From Hymenopus coronatus (taxonomy: Eukaryota; Arthropoda; Insecta; Mantodea; Hymenopodidae), in the NCBI GenBank assembly GCA_030762935.1, contig CM060880.1, positions 10,078,501 through 10,142,500 of the forward strand: a stretch of 64,000 nucleotides of DNA. The letters are read 5' to 3'. Shown piece by piece: positions 59,601 through 64,000 of this stretch. Made by a program: the position numbers and the translations under genes. The stretch's first letter is position 1. Each line of letters opens with the position of its first letter. The notes under the pieces were generated by a model, which worked only from the letters and a program-made list of their open reading frames with translations, ran no database searches and had not been told where the DNA came from.

Positions 59601-59832
59601 AATGGAACCATCAGATTTTTAATAACTGAGTATGCCAGTAATAATTGTTTTGTTTGATTTTAGGCAGATTTTGAGTGGTAGCCTCGGAAGTGCAATTTTA
59701 AAAGATGGGAATCCATTTACTCTTCATTACGTAATGTTCATACCAACTCTGATGGGGCAAGGTTCTTTTGAGCAACAGGCACAATGGATTGGAAGAGCGT
59801 GGAACTGTGATTTAATAGGAACATATGCTCAG
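44463..59832 (+). CDS. Peroxisomal acyl-CoA oxidase (ACOX1-type), first three coding exons; continues past the window
   Basis: A flavoenzyme of the first step of peroxisomal fatty-acid beta-oxidation (acyl-CoA + O2 to enoyl-CoA + H2O2). Exons 44463-44682, 50317-50476 and 59664-59832 join in phase to 549 nt (183 codons). The N-terminus carries the family pattern NPDL..ER....F....LTHLLDGGPEKT (residues 39-66), then SDPDLQD and a KYEQAVRKACLLFRKVI helix. Exon 3 gives LHYVMFIPTLMGQGSFEQQ, then AWNCDLIGTYAQ. In acyl-CoA oxidases GTYAQ is followed by TE.GHGT, the FAD-contact region, which must lie in the next exon beyond 64000. A full protein would be about 660-700 residues. Introns 1 (5634 nt) and 2 (9187 nt) are filled with transposons. 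The start may be Met1 or Met27 (44541). Whether it is ACOX1 or a lineage-specific paralogue cannot be decided here. Confidence 0.92.
44935..45487 (-). pseudogene. LINE ORF2 C-terminal fragment in ACOX intron 1
   Basis: The minus strand gives LNSNALLTAYFAYFHTILRY then GIIFWGHAEHSNNIFVLQKR. This is the block that follows the RT domain in CR1/Jockey-like LINEs (AYFA.F.S.L.YGI..WG.S.....IF.LQKR). A decayed HDHNTKHAGDLH..TNSLKLFQKGCYY end follows. It is the same family as the fragment at 41041-41548. Confidence 0.8.
45488..46333 (+). repeat. Family A repeat, near-complete copy A10
   Basis: It starts TTTCTCTACACATACAATGTACATAGTG and ends CATGTGAATAGAACACATCAGATTTTTA with the ATGTG/CACAT hairpin. 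The central inverted repeat reads ACCAAATTTGGT, changed at the centre but still self-complementary. Confidence 0.85.
46555..46680 (+). repeat. SINE family F fragment (tRNA-like head)
   Basis: GGTAGCTCAATGGTTAAGACCAACCACATGG (A-box like) and GATTTGTATTCAAATCTCGCC (decayed B box). It resembles 55685-55790 (GATAGCTCAATTGGTTAGAGCAACC). The tail is not recognised. Confidence 0.6.
46940..47810 (+). repeat. Family A repeat, near-complete copy A11
   Basis: It runs from TTTTTACTTTCTCTGCACATAATGTGTACATAGTG to GTCATGTGAATGGAGCACATCAC. The inverted repeat near 47159 is intact except for one missing base. At its 3' side lies a transposase fragment, then an inverted family A copy. Confidence 0.85.
47811..48116 (+). 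pseudogene. Tc1/mariner-superfamily transposase fragment
   Basis: The + frame reads IWFEQDETTAHST, then SLSRFDDMTWLGESPDL-like residues and PHFLCSHLPDR. This corresponds to the block 'WFQQDGATAHTA...SRFGD..WP.RSPDL'. The second catalytic Asp (QD) is visible. It is bounded on both sides by family A copies in opposite orientation. Confidence 0.7.
48117..48812 (-). repeat. Family A repeat, minus-strand copy A12
   Basis: It begins AAAAAATCTGATGTGTTCCATTCACATG (3' end with hairpin, reversed) and ends CATGTACATAGTATGTGTAAAAAA (5' end, reversed). It is shortened by an internal deletion around 48590-48620. Confidence 0.85.
49025..49235 (+). repeat. SINE family E, copy 2
   Basis: GTCTGGGTAGGTCAGTTGGTTAGGTGCTGGCCTTCTGAT matches the head at 43525. 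The B box has decayed (GGGTTCAAAATGA). The body includes AAGTGACAGCACCATG and GTTTACTGGCATGTAAAAGA. Confidence 0.8.
49236..49972 (+). repeat. Family A repeat, copy A13
   Basis: The 5' sub-terminal motif ACTTTCTTTAC (49238-49248) and 3' GTAGAGAAAGT (49943-49953) are nearly perfect inverted repeats. The 3' hairpin ATGTG/CACAT is present. The 5' region after the palindrome is shortened. Confidence 0.85.
49973..50316 (+). other. End of ACOX intron 1, no feature seen
   Basis: AT-rich sequence up to the exon 2 acceptor. Confidence 0.5.
50317..50476 (+). CDS. ACOX exon 2
   Basis: The acceptor is TTTATTACAG|AGGATTAT. AG completes Glu74, then DYFLSDPDLQDTVPQDF and AVRKACLLFRKVIHLRD. The donor is CTGTTTAG|GTAAAAT. 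Confidence 0.92.
50566..50931 (-). repeat. SINE family G, complete, with 10-bp target duplication
   Basis: Insert 50576-50921 lies between TGAATAAATA (50566-50575) and TGAATAAATA (50922-50931). On the minus strand the head is tRNA-like (GTCTCCTTAGCGCGATGGTAGC, B box GGTTTGATTCCCAG). The body is GC-rich and ends CCATTGAGTTAT. The 77-codon minus ORF is incidental. Confidence 0.85.
51003..51570 (+). repeat. Family A repeat, 5'-truncated copy A14
   Basis: It starts internally (AACTATCCTTTACATGGAAAAA) and runs to GGAACAAATCAGACATTT. The sub-terminal motif and hairpin are decayed (GCAGAGAAAATGG). Confidence 0.8.
51571..51959 (+). other. ACOX intron 2 sequence, no feature seen
   Basis: AT-rich spacer between family A copies. 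Confidence 0.5.
51960..52785 (+). repeat. Family A repeat, divergent copy A15
   Basis: The 5' end is degenerate (TTTCTTTCTTTAC). The central inverted repeat at about 52120 reads ATCAAACTTGAT. Compared with ACCAAACTTGGT both arms have changed together, so pairing is kept. It ends GTCATGTGAACATAACACGAAGATTTTTA. Confidence 0.75.
52786..53314 (+). other. ACOX intron 2 sequence, no feature seen
   Basis: Unique AT-rich stretch with an AAT/AAC-rich tract near 53210-53240. Confidence 0.5.
53315..53375 (-). repeat. Family A repeat, 3'-end fragment
   Basis: AAAATCTGATGTGCTGCACATGAAATC is the reversed 3' end. It lies directly against the PLE at 53376. Confidence 0.65.
53376..53921 (-). mobile_element. 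Penelope-like element, GIY-YIG endonuclease half
   Basis: On the minus strand: a [20 protein letters not shown] start, then [32 protein letters not shown] and the 3' region ending in the shared terminal sequence at 53376-53465. The GIY and YIG motifs and the Arg of the second helix region are visible. RT is missing (5' truncated). The 149-codon + ORF at 53465-53914 is an antisense artefact of this domain. Confidence 0.85.
53922..53972 (-). repeat. Family A repeat, 5'-end fragment
   Basis: It contains AATACCTTCTCTATTCACTATGTACATAGTGTGCATAGAGAAAGTAC: the reversed 5' end with its palindrome. Together with 53315-53375 it may be the two ends of one copy interrupted by the PLE. Confidence 0.65.
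54110..54300 (-). repeat. Family A repeat, internal fragment
   Basis: Reversed family A blocks: GGCGAAATCTTGGTA, ATTGAAAATCTTTGTGTTGGAGGATG and GAGTTATGCTGTTCACA. They abut a + copy at 54303. Confidence 0.6.
54303..54720 (+). repeat. Family A repeat, 3'-truncated copy
   Basis: It starts TTTACTTTCTCTATTCGTACTACTTACATAGTG and carries the perfect inverted repeat AAATACCAAACTTGGTATTT. It stops at ATCTTGAATTTTATTTGGG. Confidence 0.85.
54735..54841 (+). mobile_element. Short 3' end of a LINE with poly-A tail
   Basis: The frame reads EELKRKAERRSEWRVAANQS then KD and a stop, followed by a run of about 20 A at 54821-54841. A basic tail ending ..RSEWR....Q.K, a stop and poly-A is what a strongly 5'-truncated LINE insertion looks like. 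It separates two family A copies in opposite orientation. Confidence 0.55.
54842..55152 (-). repeat. Family A repeat, minus-strand 5' half
   Basis: Reversed family A from TTTTAATCAAAATTGTTAGAGCC to TACATATAGAGAAAGTAAAA. It includes the intact inverted repeat (near 54985) and ACAGACAGACAGACACACACACATGG. Confidence 0.85.
55155..55545 (+). repeat. Family A repeat, strongly diverged internal copy
   Basis: Blocks such as TTTAAGCTCAGTAGCTTCCAAAGATGCAACA, AAAGTGGCTATAACAATTTTAATTAA and GTAGAGCTCTTTAAAACACACCATTTG identify it. Both ends are lost. Confidence 0.6.
55685..55790 (+). repeat. SINE family F fragment
   Basis: ATGATAGCTCAATTGGTTAGAGCAACC (A-box like), then GATCTGTGTTTCAGTTCCCAGC (decayed B box). 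It ends CTCCTGTCCTTTACATGG. Confidence 0.6.
55834..56376. mobile_element. pogo/Tigger-like non-autonomous DNA transposon
   Basis: Element 55836-56374 (539 bp) between TA dinucleotides. Ends are CAATAGAACCCCATTGATCC and (reversed) CAACAGAACCTCATTAATCT, both followed by GG. The 'AGAACCTCNTTAATCCGG' form is typical of pogo/Tigger elements. Sub-terminal GTCCAGA(T/C)TAA blocks repeat the TIR core. No transposase frame remains. Confidence 0.8.
56389..57364 (+). mobile_element. Penelope-like element with RT C-terminus and GIY-YIG endonuclease, perfect 13-bp target duplication
   Basis: Insert 56402-57351 lies between TAGTTCATATATT at 56389-56401 and 57352-57364. The ends are inverted repeats (GTTGAGTCGATTTTGTAACA at about 56457 and its complement at about 57320). 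The + strand starts with the RT C-terminus/thumb (HALLNSLTHRLVNVPMGK, TILDIATENGFRAELVYKKV), a linker, then GIY and, after a 1-nt deletion near 56904 relative to the 36-kb copy, [19 protein letters not shown]. Next come [20 protein letters not shown] and the C-terminal PPGDLLIQKFIKPP. ATTGACAAT-GGAAGC-ACATG-GCTTC-TGAAACATG occurs near the 3' end (57254-57290). It is 5' truncated and inactive. Confidence 0.9.
57365..57530. repeat. Family A repeat: 3' end (+) joined to an inverted 5' end
   Basis: 57365-57415 is a family A 3' end (TAATAAATTACAGAATAGAGAAAGTTATGTGATTGTAAC). 57416-57530 is a reversed 5' end finishing CATAGGCAGCAGAGACAGTAAAC. Confidence 0.6.
57566..58776 (-). mobile_element. mariner element with decayed transposase gene
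   Basis: About 1.2 kb, between TA at 57566-57567 and 58775-58776. Inverted ends share TTCAATAA.TCCTTAGAAAA. The minus strand can be followed through the whole transposase across frames: an N-terminal MENNEFHAVIKHLIFKRLN helix region, then ICNNLQLDK, YITWMKHGYTSTLQRQ, CGIIYIDYLQKGKIINGEYY, HLAKKKIHFHQDNAR, and HTTYSPDLAPSDFFFISKL. The HQDNA and SPDLAPSDFF blocks carry the second and third catalytic Asp (DD34D mariner type). Several frameshifts and stops make it non-functional. It lies in ACOX intron 2, antisense to the gene. Confidence 0.9.
58800..59622 (+). repeat. Family A repeat, near-complete copy
   Basis: It starts TTTTACTTTCTCTATATGTACTATGTACATAGTG directly after the mariner and ends CATGTGAATGGAACCATCAGATTTTTA, 41 bp before ACOX exon 3. 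The central inverted repeat has decayed (AAATACTAGACTTGGTATTT). Confidence 0.85.
59664..59832 (+). CDS. ACOX exon 3
   Basis: The acceptor is TTTGATTTTAG|GCAGATTTTG. Its first G completes Arg127, then QILSGSLGSAILKDG and NPFTLHYVMFIPTLMGQG, ending at GTYAQ with donor CAG|GTAAGC (phase 0). Confidence 0.93.
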
Positions 59833-60131
59833 GTAAGCATCCTTCTCTCTGCTTGTAACTTGTTCTGCCCCAAACCTTTTTCTCTATTCACCTTTGCTTA
59901 CGTTTCTTTGCAAGGTTCTAAGTAATTTATTTACATTTGCCTGATCAGTCACAGCCTTCTCCGATTTCAAGTGCTCCAAATTTGTTTTCCTCATTTCATC
60001 CCATGGTTTAAATTTCTGCCCTATATAGAGCGAGTCACCTGAAGCTTGCTGATTCACAACAACTGGTAATGGTAAGCACAACCAGAACGACAAACTAGTT
60101 AACCAACAATCTTTTAACACATTGAATCCCA
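59833..60131 (+). other. Start of ACOX intron 3, no feature seen
   Basis: No repeat or coding signal recognised. Confidence 0.5.
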
Positions 60132-60425
60132 GGAAATGAAATGGCATGTTATTTATGGACGCTCTTTAACTACTGTGGTTCTCAGCATCCCATTCTAAAT
60201 TGGGCGTGAAAGGCCGCTTAATTTTGCTCAGAGGCCTCTCTATCAGGCTTGAGGTTCTTTTACATGACGTAAGTCTACGACACGGGACCAACAGCTTTAC
60301 TTCCCTTCCAAAGGAAGCCATGCTAAGGATTTTTACACCCGAAAAAATCCGTCCTCTGCCGGGTTTGAACCCGCGACCTTGGGTATATGAAGTTAGTATG
60401 GTAGCCATTACACCACGGGCGACTT
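60132..60425 (-). repeat. SINE family B, best-preserved copy
   Basis: The minus strand begins AAGTCGCCCGTGGTGTAATGGCTACC (A box) and carries a near-perfect B box in GGTCGCGGGTTCAAACCCGG. Then come GGGTGTAAAAATCC, CATGGCTTCC, AACCTCAAGCCTGATAGAGAGGCCTC and GGCCTTTCACGCCC. The head is close to a tRNA 5' half, but there is no second half able to form an acceptor stem, so this is a SINE and not a tRNA gene. Confidence 0.9.
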
Positions 60426-61085
60426 GAAGCCCGGGCGTTTCAGTAGTTGAAGTGCCAAGAAACCCAGAGTTTTTATACCTACTTTGAGTTATTATTTACA
60501 GTACATCAATTAAATCTGCTGAAAAGTATTGGAACAATCTAAAGTATGGTATTCAAGGATTTCTCAGCAAGTAAGAAGATAGTCATAACTTCCGTATTAA
60601 TATTTTATTTTAAAGTTATAATAAGTATTACTTTGAAAACAACTATGTTAAAGCTGCTTACACTCCATTTATTCAAAGTTCGAAAAACTCTCCCTTGGAA
60701 TCAAAGTTTTCCACAGCTTCATTTGTGTCCTGAATTTCAGCTTCAGTTCACAGAAATCGAAGAAAATGCAGCATTTTAACATTTAAGAGCAAATGTAACA
60801 AAATGATCACCACCTTCAAAGAAAATGGTGCGACTACCCAAGAGTAGCCAATATTACTAAATCTCCTAAAATTCCTAATAGTTGACTAAAGCAAGGACAG
60901 ATGGCAGTGCAAATCAGACAACTAAACGATAACTGATGTATGTTCTTTGTCGCATAGCCCAAGACCGAGTTAAGGTTGTGGAATTGCATTAAAAGTGTTA
61001 GAAATACCTGCCTGAGCTATGCTCATGAACCTTTCGACAGCCCAAGCTCTACTCGGGCTTGGGCTCCAATGTATTAAATATAGTA
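60426..61085 (+). other. ACOX intron 3 sequence, no feature seen
   Basis: The 77-codon ORF at 60546-60779 has no recognisable domain. Confidence 0.5.
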
Positions 61086-61636
61086 TATGTAGGGTGGTTA
61101 TAATTAAACTTCCGCTACTTAACAGAGCCCCATGAAACAATGATTTGTGTGACAATGTAACTTTGTGGAAACATTTGTAAGGAGATGCAGAAGAAAATAG
61201 CGAATAAACCATTGACAGAAAAACTTTTTAATTTTCACATTAAAGGGTAACAATTTTACTTTCATACCATGTTTAGGTTCCAGTTTACAAACTTACTCAA
61301 TGTGATACCATCTCTATCTAGGACAGCCTGGAACTGCTCTACTGATGCCAGCAACAACTCAGGTCGGATATTGACTATCTTCCTCTCTATGCTCATCTTC
61401 AACTTCCAATGTGTTTTCGTGTTCCGTTGATAAACCCTGTCCTTCAGGTAACCCCACAACCAGAAATCACACGGGTTCAAATCTAGTGATCTTGGTGGCC
61501 AAGCATTCTGGAACGATCGACTAATGATTCGGGCTTCTCCAAATGTGTTATGGAGTATCACTAATGCTTCTGTCTCCGTATCAGTATCAGCACTTAACAG
61601 CAACTCATAACACTAACACTAATAACAACGCAAATT
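61086..61636 (-). mobile_element. Tc1/mariner-superfamily element (WPPRS.DL..CDFWLWGYLK type), cut by a LINE
   Basis: The terminus GGGTGGTTATAATTAAACTTCC (61092-) lies at one end. The minus strand from 61603 to 61262 reads FGEARIISRSFQNAWPPRSL then DLNPCDFWLWGYLKDRVYQR, followed by a helical LKMSIERKIVNIRPELL tail. The Asp of LDLNPCDFW is the catalytic acidic region. It is open for 113 codons without stop. The N-terminal two thirds and the other TIR are missing because the LINE at 61637 begins there. Confidence 0.75.
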
Positions 61637-62097
61637 CTCCCCCCAGGGGCCTACTACGGTAGGTACGGGTTAGGCGCACCCGGGGTCCCGAGCCACCTTG
61701 ACTCCCTCTGTGGGCAACCTCAGAGTGGTGAGGGAGCCAGAAGGTCAAAATGCCCACCCACGTGTAGGCCGTGCGTGGAGACCCGTGTCGGTGAAGAGGA
61801 ATATCCTGGTTGGTTGAGGGTTGCGTACCTGAGCCTGGGCTTCTGTCTTTCAGTAACTGGGGAGGGTGCGCAGCCTAATACACCGCTTTGGTTTCTGATT
61901 TGCCTAAACGGGAGGCTAGGGACTAACCCACCCCTAGTCAATCGGCCAGGACTAGGTATTACACCGAACTCCAGGGTGAGTGGGACGGCGAGCCCGCTAT
62001 ATCCCCTGTGTAGCCCTGTCACCCCAGTGGGGTGACCCCTCGTTGGGCTCCGTGGTGGGTGGGGAGCACTGGGGGATGAATTTATACCATTTTTTCT
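61637..62097 (+). promoter_or_regulatory. 5' UTR / internal promoter region of the Jockey-type LINE
   Basis: A sharp change to GC-rich sequence (CCCAGGGGCCTACTACGG, CACCCGGGGTCCCGAGCC) marks the probable 5' end of the retrotransposon near 61637. It has no ORF in the sense frame leading to ORF1. Jockey-type elements carry an internal pol II promoter in this position; that function is inferred. Confidence 0.6.
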
Positions 62098-63549
62098 ATG
62101 GCACCAAAACAAAAACCCCTTAATAAAGAAGTTGGAAAGGAAGTAGTCGAGTCATGTGGTCCTCGCTACTTGGTCATTCATAGGACAGAGGAAGGTAAGA
62201 AGTTCCTTACGGTGAGCCCTTTTACTATCCAAAAGGGTCTCGATGCCATTGCTGGTCCTGTTAAATCCTGCGTTCGAGCTCGCAATGGTACACTTCTTGT
62301 CGAAGCCAACTCCGCCTCGCAAGCTGCAAGAATACTTAAAGCCACCATGTTAGCCAGCTATCCAGTGAAGGTCGAGGTGCACAAGTCGCTGAACTCCTCC
62401 CGCGGTGTAATAACAACCAGCGCGTTGGACGGTTTGTCCATTGAGGAGATCAAAGAAAATCTTGCGACTCAGGGTGTCTCAGCTGTTTATCGGGTACAAC
62501 GTAAGATCAACGGTGAATTCCTGCCTACTCGTACCCTGTTTCTTACTTTTGATCGGGTTGATCTGCCTCAAAAGATTAGAGCAGGGTATGAAGCCATCGA
62601 AGTTAGGCCTTATATACCCAATCCGCTGAGGTGCTTTAAATGCCAACGTTTTGGTCACACAAGTGAGTTGTGTACCGGCAAGTCCACCTGCGTCCACTGC
62701 GGTGACATCTCCCACGATGGGGCCTGTGCTTCAGCTCCATCGTGTGTGAACTGTAACGGGGAACACCCATCTAGTTCCCGAGACTGCCCCCGTTTTGCAG
62801 AGGAACGAGCGATCCAGGAGATACGGGTGAAAGAGAAGGTGTCCTTCTTGGAAGCCCGGAAGCTCCTGCGACTCCGCCAACCCTCTGCCCCGAGGTCCGG
62901 TACCTATAGCTCAGTTGCAGCTAAACCGGTACCGCGTCGGGAAATCGCAACACAGACCGGCGATATGAACGGGGCTACAATTGCGGAAAAGGTTATTTTA
63001 GCCCAAGCGCTGCCAAAGCCTTCGGCACCTACACCGAAGTTGGTATCAACATCTGCCAAATCCGCCAACTTACAGAATAGTCCTGCACACTTGTCACCTA
63101 AAGCCTCGACCTCCGGAACTAAAGCTATTAAATTCACGACGTCTTCTGCCCCAGAAAAACAGTTTAAGACCAAGTATGTACGACAAGACTTTTTGAAAGA
63201 GAATGTGCAATCTATTACCAAGTCATCTAAAGGTAAGAAAAGTTCACGCAACTCCACACGTGTATCCTCCTCTGAAGGGTCATCTGGGGAGGAGGGCGTG
63301 AATCGGCGACGGCCGTCTTCGCCGATCAGCACATCCAATCGGTTCGAACTACTTGGACCTAAAACTGCTCTTAAAAAAGGGACCTCCCTTGTGGAGGAGA
63401 TGGACCAGGAGGATTCTGCCGCCACTGCCAGAGGGACAGTGCGGAAACGGCAGGATCGTGCTCCTGAAAATAGTACTAGCCCAACGCCTAAGAAGAACAA
63501 ATTGAACCGACCAGCTAATCCCAATCTGCAGAAGCGTCTTTCGATTTGA
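62098..63549 (+). CDS. LINE ORF1: gag-like protein with three zinc knuckles, intact
   Basis: 483 codons without interruption. The ORF1 product of Jockey-type elements binds element RNA and forms the ribonucleoprotein particle. Residues 40-165 resemble the RRM-like fold region of such proteins (ARNGTLLVEANSASQAARIL; RTLFLTFDRVDLPQKIRAGY). Three zinc knuckles follow: C179-C182-H187-C192 (CX2CX4HX4C), C198-C201-H206-C210 and C216-C219-H223-C230 (CX2CX3HX6C), after the PNPLRCFKCQRFGH signature. The C-terminal 200 residues are Ser/Lys/Pro-rich and low complexity. The stop is 22 nt before ORF2. GC content and codon use differ from the host exons. The long minus ORF at 62904-63572 is its antisense shadow. 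Confidence 0.93.
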   Translation: MAPKQKPLNKEVGKEVVESCGPRYLVIHRTEEGKKFLTVSPFTIQKGLDAIAGPVKSCVRARNGTLLVEANSASQAARILKATMLASYPVKVEVHKSLNSSRGVITTSALDGLSIEEIKENLATQGVSAVYRVQRKINGEFLPTRTLFLTFDRVDLPQKIRAGYEAIEVRPYIPNPLRCFKCQRFGHTSELCTGKSTCVHCGDISHDGACASAPSCVNCNGEHPSSSRDCPRFAEERAIQEIRVKEKVSFLEARKLLRLRQPSAPRSGTYSSVAAKPVPRREIATQTGDMNGATIAEKVILAQALPKPSAPTPKLVSTSAKSANLQNSPAHLSPKASTSGTKAIKFTTSSAPEKQFKTKYVRQDFLKENVQSITKSSKGKKSSRNSTRVSSSEGSSGEEGVNRRRPSSPISTSNRFELLGPKTALKKGTSLVEEMDQEDSAATARGTVRKRQDRAPENSTSPTPKKNKLNRPANPNLQKRLSI

Positions 63550-63571
63550 AACTTATCCCATAATATACTCA

Positions 63572-64000
63572 ATGGCTATCCTCCATTGGAACATACGCGG
63601 AATTCGACCACATCGACCAGAGCTTGACTTGTTGCTGCGCCAGCATGAACCCTTGGCTGTATGTTTACAAGAGACGAAGCTCCGTCCACAGGACACCGTT
63701 ACCATCAGGCAGTACTCCTCCGTACGATGTGATTTATCCCCGGAGGACGGTGTCCCGGCACATGGGGGCACTATGATGCTTATTCGAGATGATATTTTTG
63801 CCAACTCCGTACCCATACAATCTGCAATCCAGTCCGTTGCTGTCAGCATTAAGCTACCCTCCGCTTCATTCACCATTTGCAGTATCTATTTGCCTCCATC
63901 TGCGGACCTCTCGCACAGCGACTTAGAACACCTCATTTCACAGTTGCCACCACCCTTTTTATTGGTAGGCGACGTGAATGCCCATCACCCTCTTTGGGGC
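63572..64000 (+). CDS. LINE ORF2 (partial): apurinic-type endonuclease domain, continues past the window
   Basis: 143 codons are open to the window edge, in a different frame from ORF1. It begins MAILHWNIRGIRPHRPELD (Asn of WNIRG). CLQETKL follows, with the catalytic Glu, then HGGTMMLIRDD, FTICSIYLPP and LLVGDVNAHHPLWG, with the catalytic Asp-x-Asn. This is the N-terminal endonuclease of non-LTR retrotransposon ORF2; reverse transcriptase (and probably RNase H) should follow outside the window. All visible catalytic residues are intact. Start at the first ATG after ORF1. Confidence 0.93.
   Translation, partial: MAILHWNIRGIRPHRPELDLLLRQHEPLAVCLQETKLRPQDTVTIRQYSSVRCDLSPEDGVPAHGGTMMLIRDDIFANSVPIQSAIQSVAVSIKLPSASFTICSIYLPPSADLSHSDLEHLISQLPPPFLLVGDVNAHHPLWG

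Noticed and set aside
60360..60425. tRNA gene (minus)
   Set aside because: The A and B boxes are good, but the sequence cannot close a cloverleaf with an acceptor stem, and the same head starts two other SINE B copies.
62904..63572. 222-codon minus-strand ORF
   Set aside because: Antisense shadow of the intact LINE ORF1; no independent domain.
1..64000. CRISPR array, operon or phage features
   Set aside because: The spliced genes, SINEs and transposon types are eukaryotic. No regular short repeats with unique spacers are present.

Overview
This is AT-rich eukaryotic DNA, most likely from an arthropod with a large, intron-rich genome. Two conserved nuclear genes can be rebuilt with GT/AG splice sites, and almost everything else recognisable is transposon. 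The arthropod call rests on the gene sequences and on the transposon mixture (mariner, piggyBac-like, Jockey-type LINEs, Penelope-like elements). It is an inference and I cannot name the species. There is no operon, CRISPR array or other prokaryotic feature.

Host genes, both on +. (1) A complete ribosomal protein L19 gene, with its ATG at 29546 and stop at 36860. Its six exons (29546-29550, 29926-30032, 32301-32464, 32544-32652, 34356-34437, 36728-36860) join to exactly 600 nt, giving 199 residues plus stop. The first exon holds only ATG+AG. (2) The 5' part of a peroxisomal acyl-CoA oxidase (ACOX) gene. Its exons 44463-44682, 50317-50476 and 59664-59832 join in frame to 183 codons, ending in the GTYAQ motif; the gene runs off the right edge.

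Layout. 1-29 kb is intergenic: SINEs, a hAT-like element with 8-bp target duplications, piggyBac-like elements flanked by TTAA, a TAA-flanked element, a deleted mariner, a Penelope-like (PLE) terminal-repeat insertion, and a cluster of a roughly 0.85-kb repeat ('family A') at 23-28 kb that is interrupted by a LINE carrying an RNase H domain. 29-37 kb is RpL19, with a TIR element in intron 4 and an inverted PLE pair in intron 5. 37-44 kb holds PLE, LINE and SINE remnants and a second PLE terminal-repeat insertion with a perfect 15-bp target duplication. 44-64 kb is the ACOX gene. Its introns are packed with family A copies, PLEs, mariners, a pogo-like element and, in intron 3, an apparently young Jockey-type LINE whose ORF1 is intact and whose endonuclease ORF is open to the window edge.

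The most interesting signals are non-coding. Family A occurs as about 20 copies or fragments. It has no ORF. It has inverted sub-terminal repeats, a 3' hairpin, T-run ends and at least one head-to-tail junction, a structure resembling non-autonomous Helentron (rolling-circle) elements. In addition, three different PLE lineages here each carry a CUGANGA-like / hairpin / GAAAC-like block in the place where Penelope-like elements are known to encode hammerhead ribozyme motifs.
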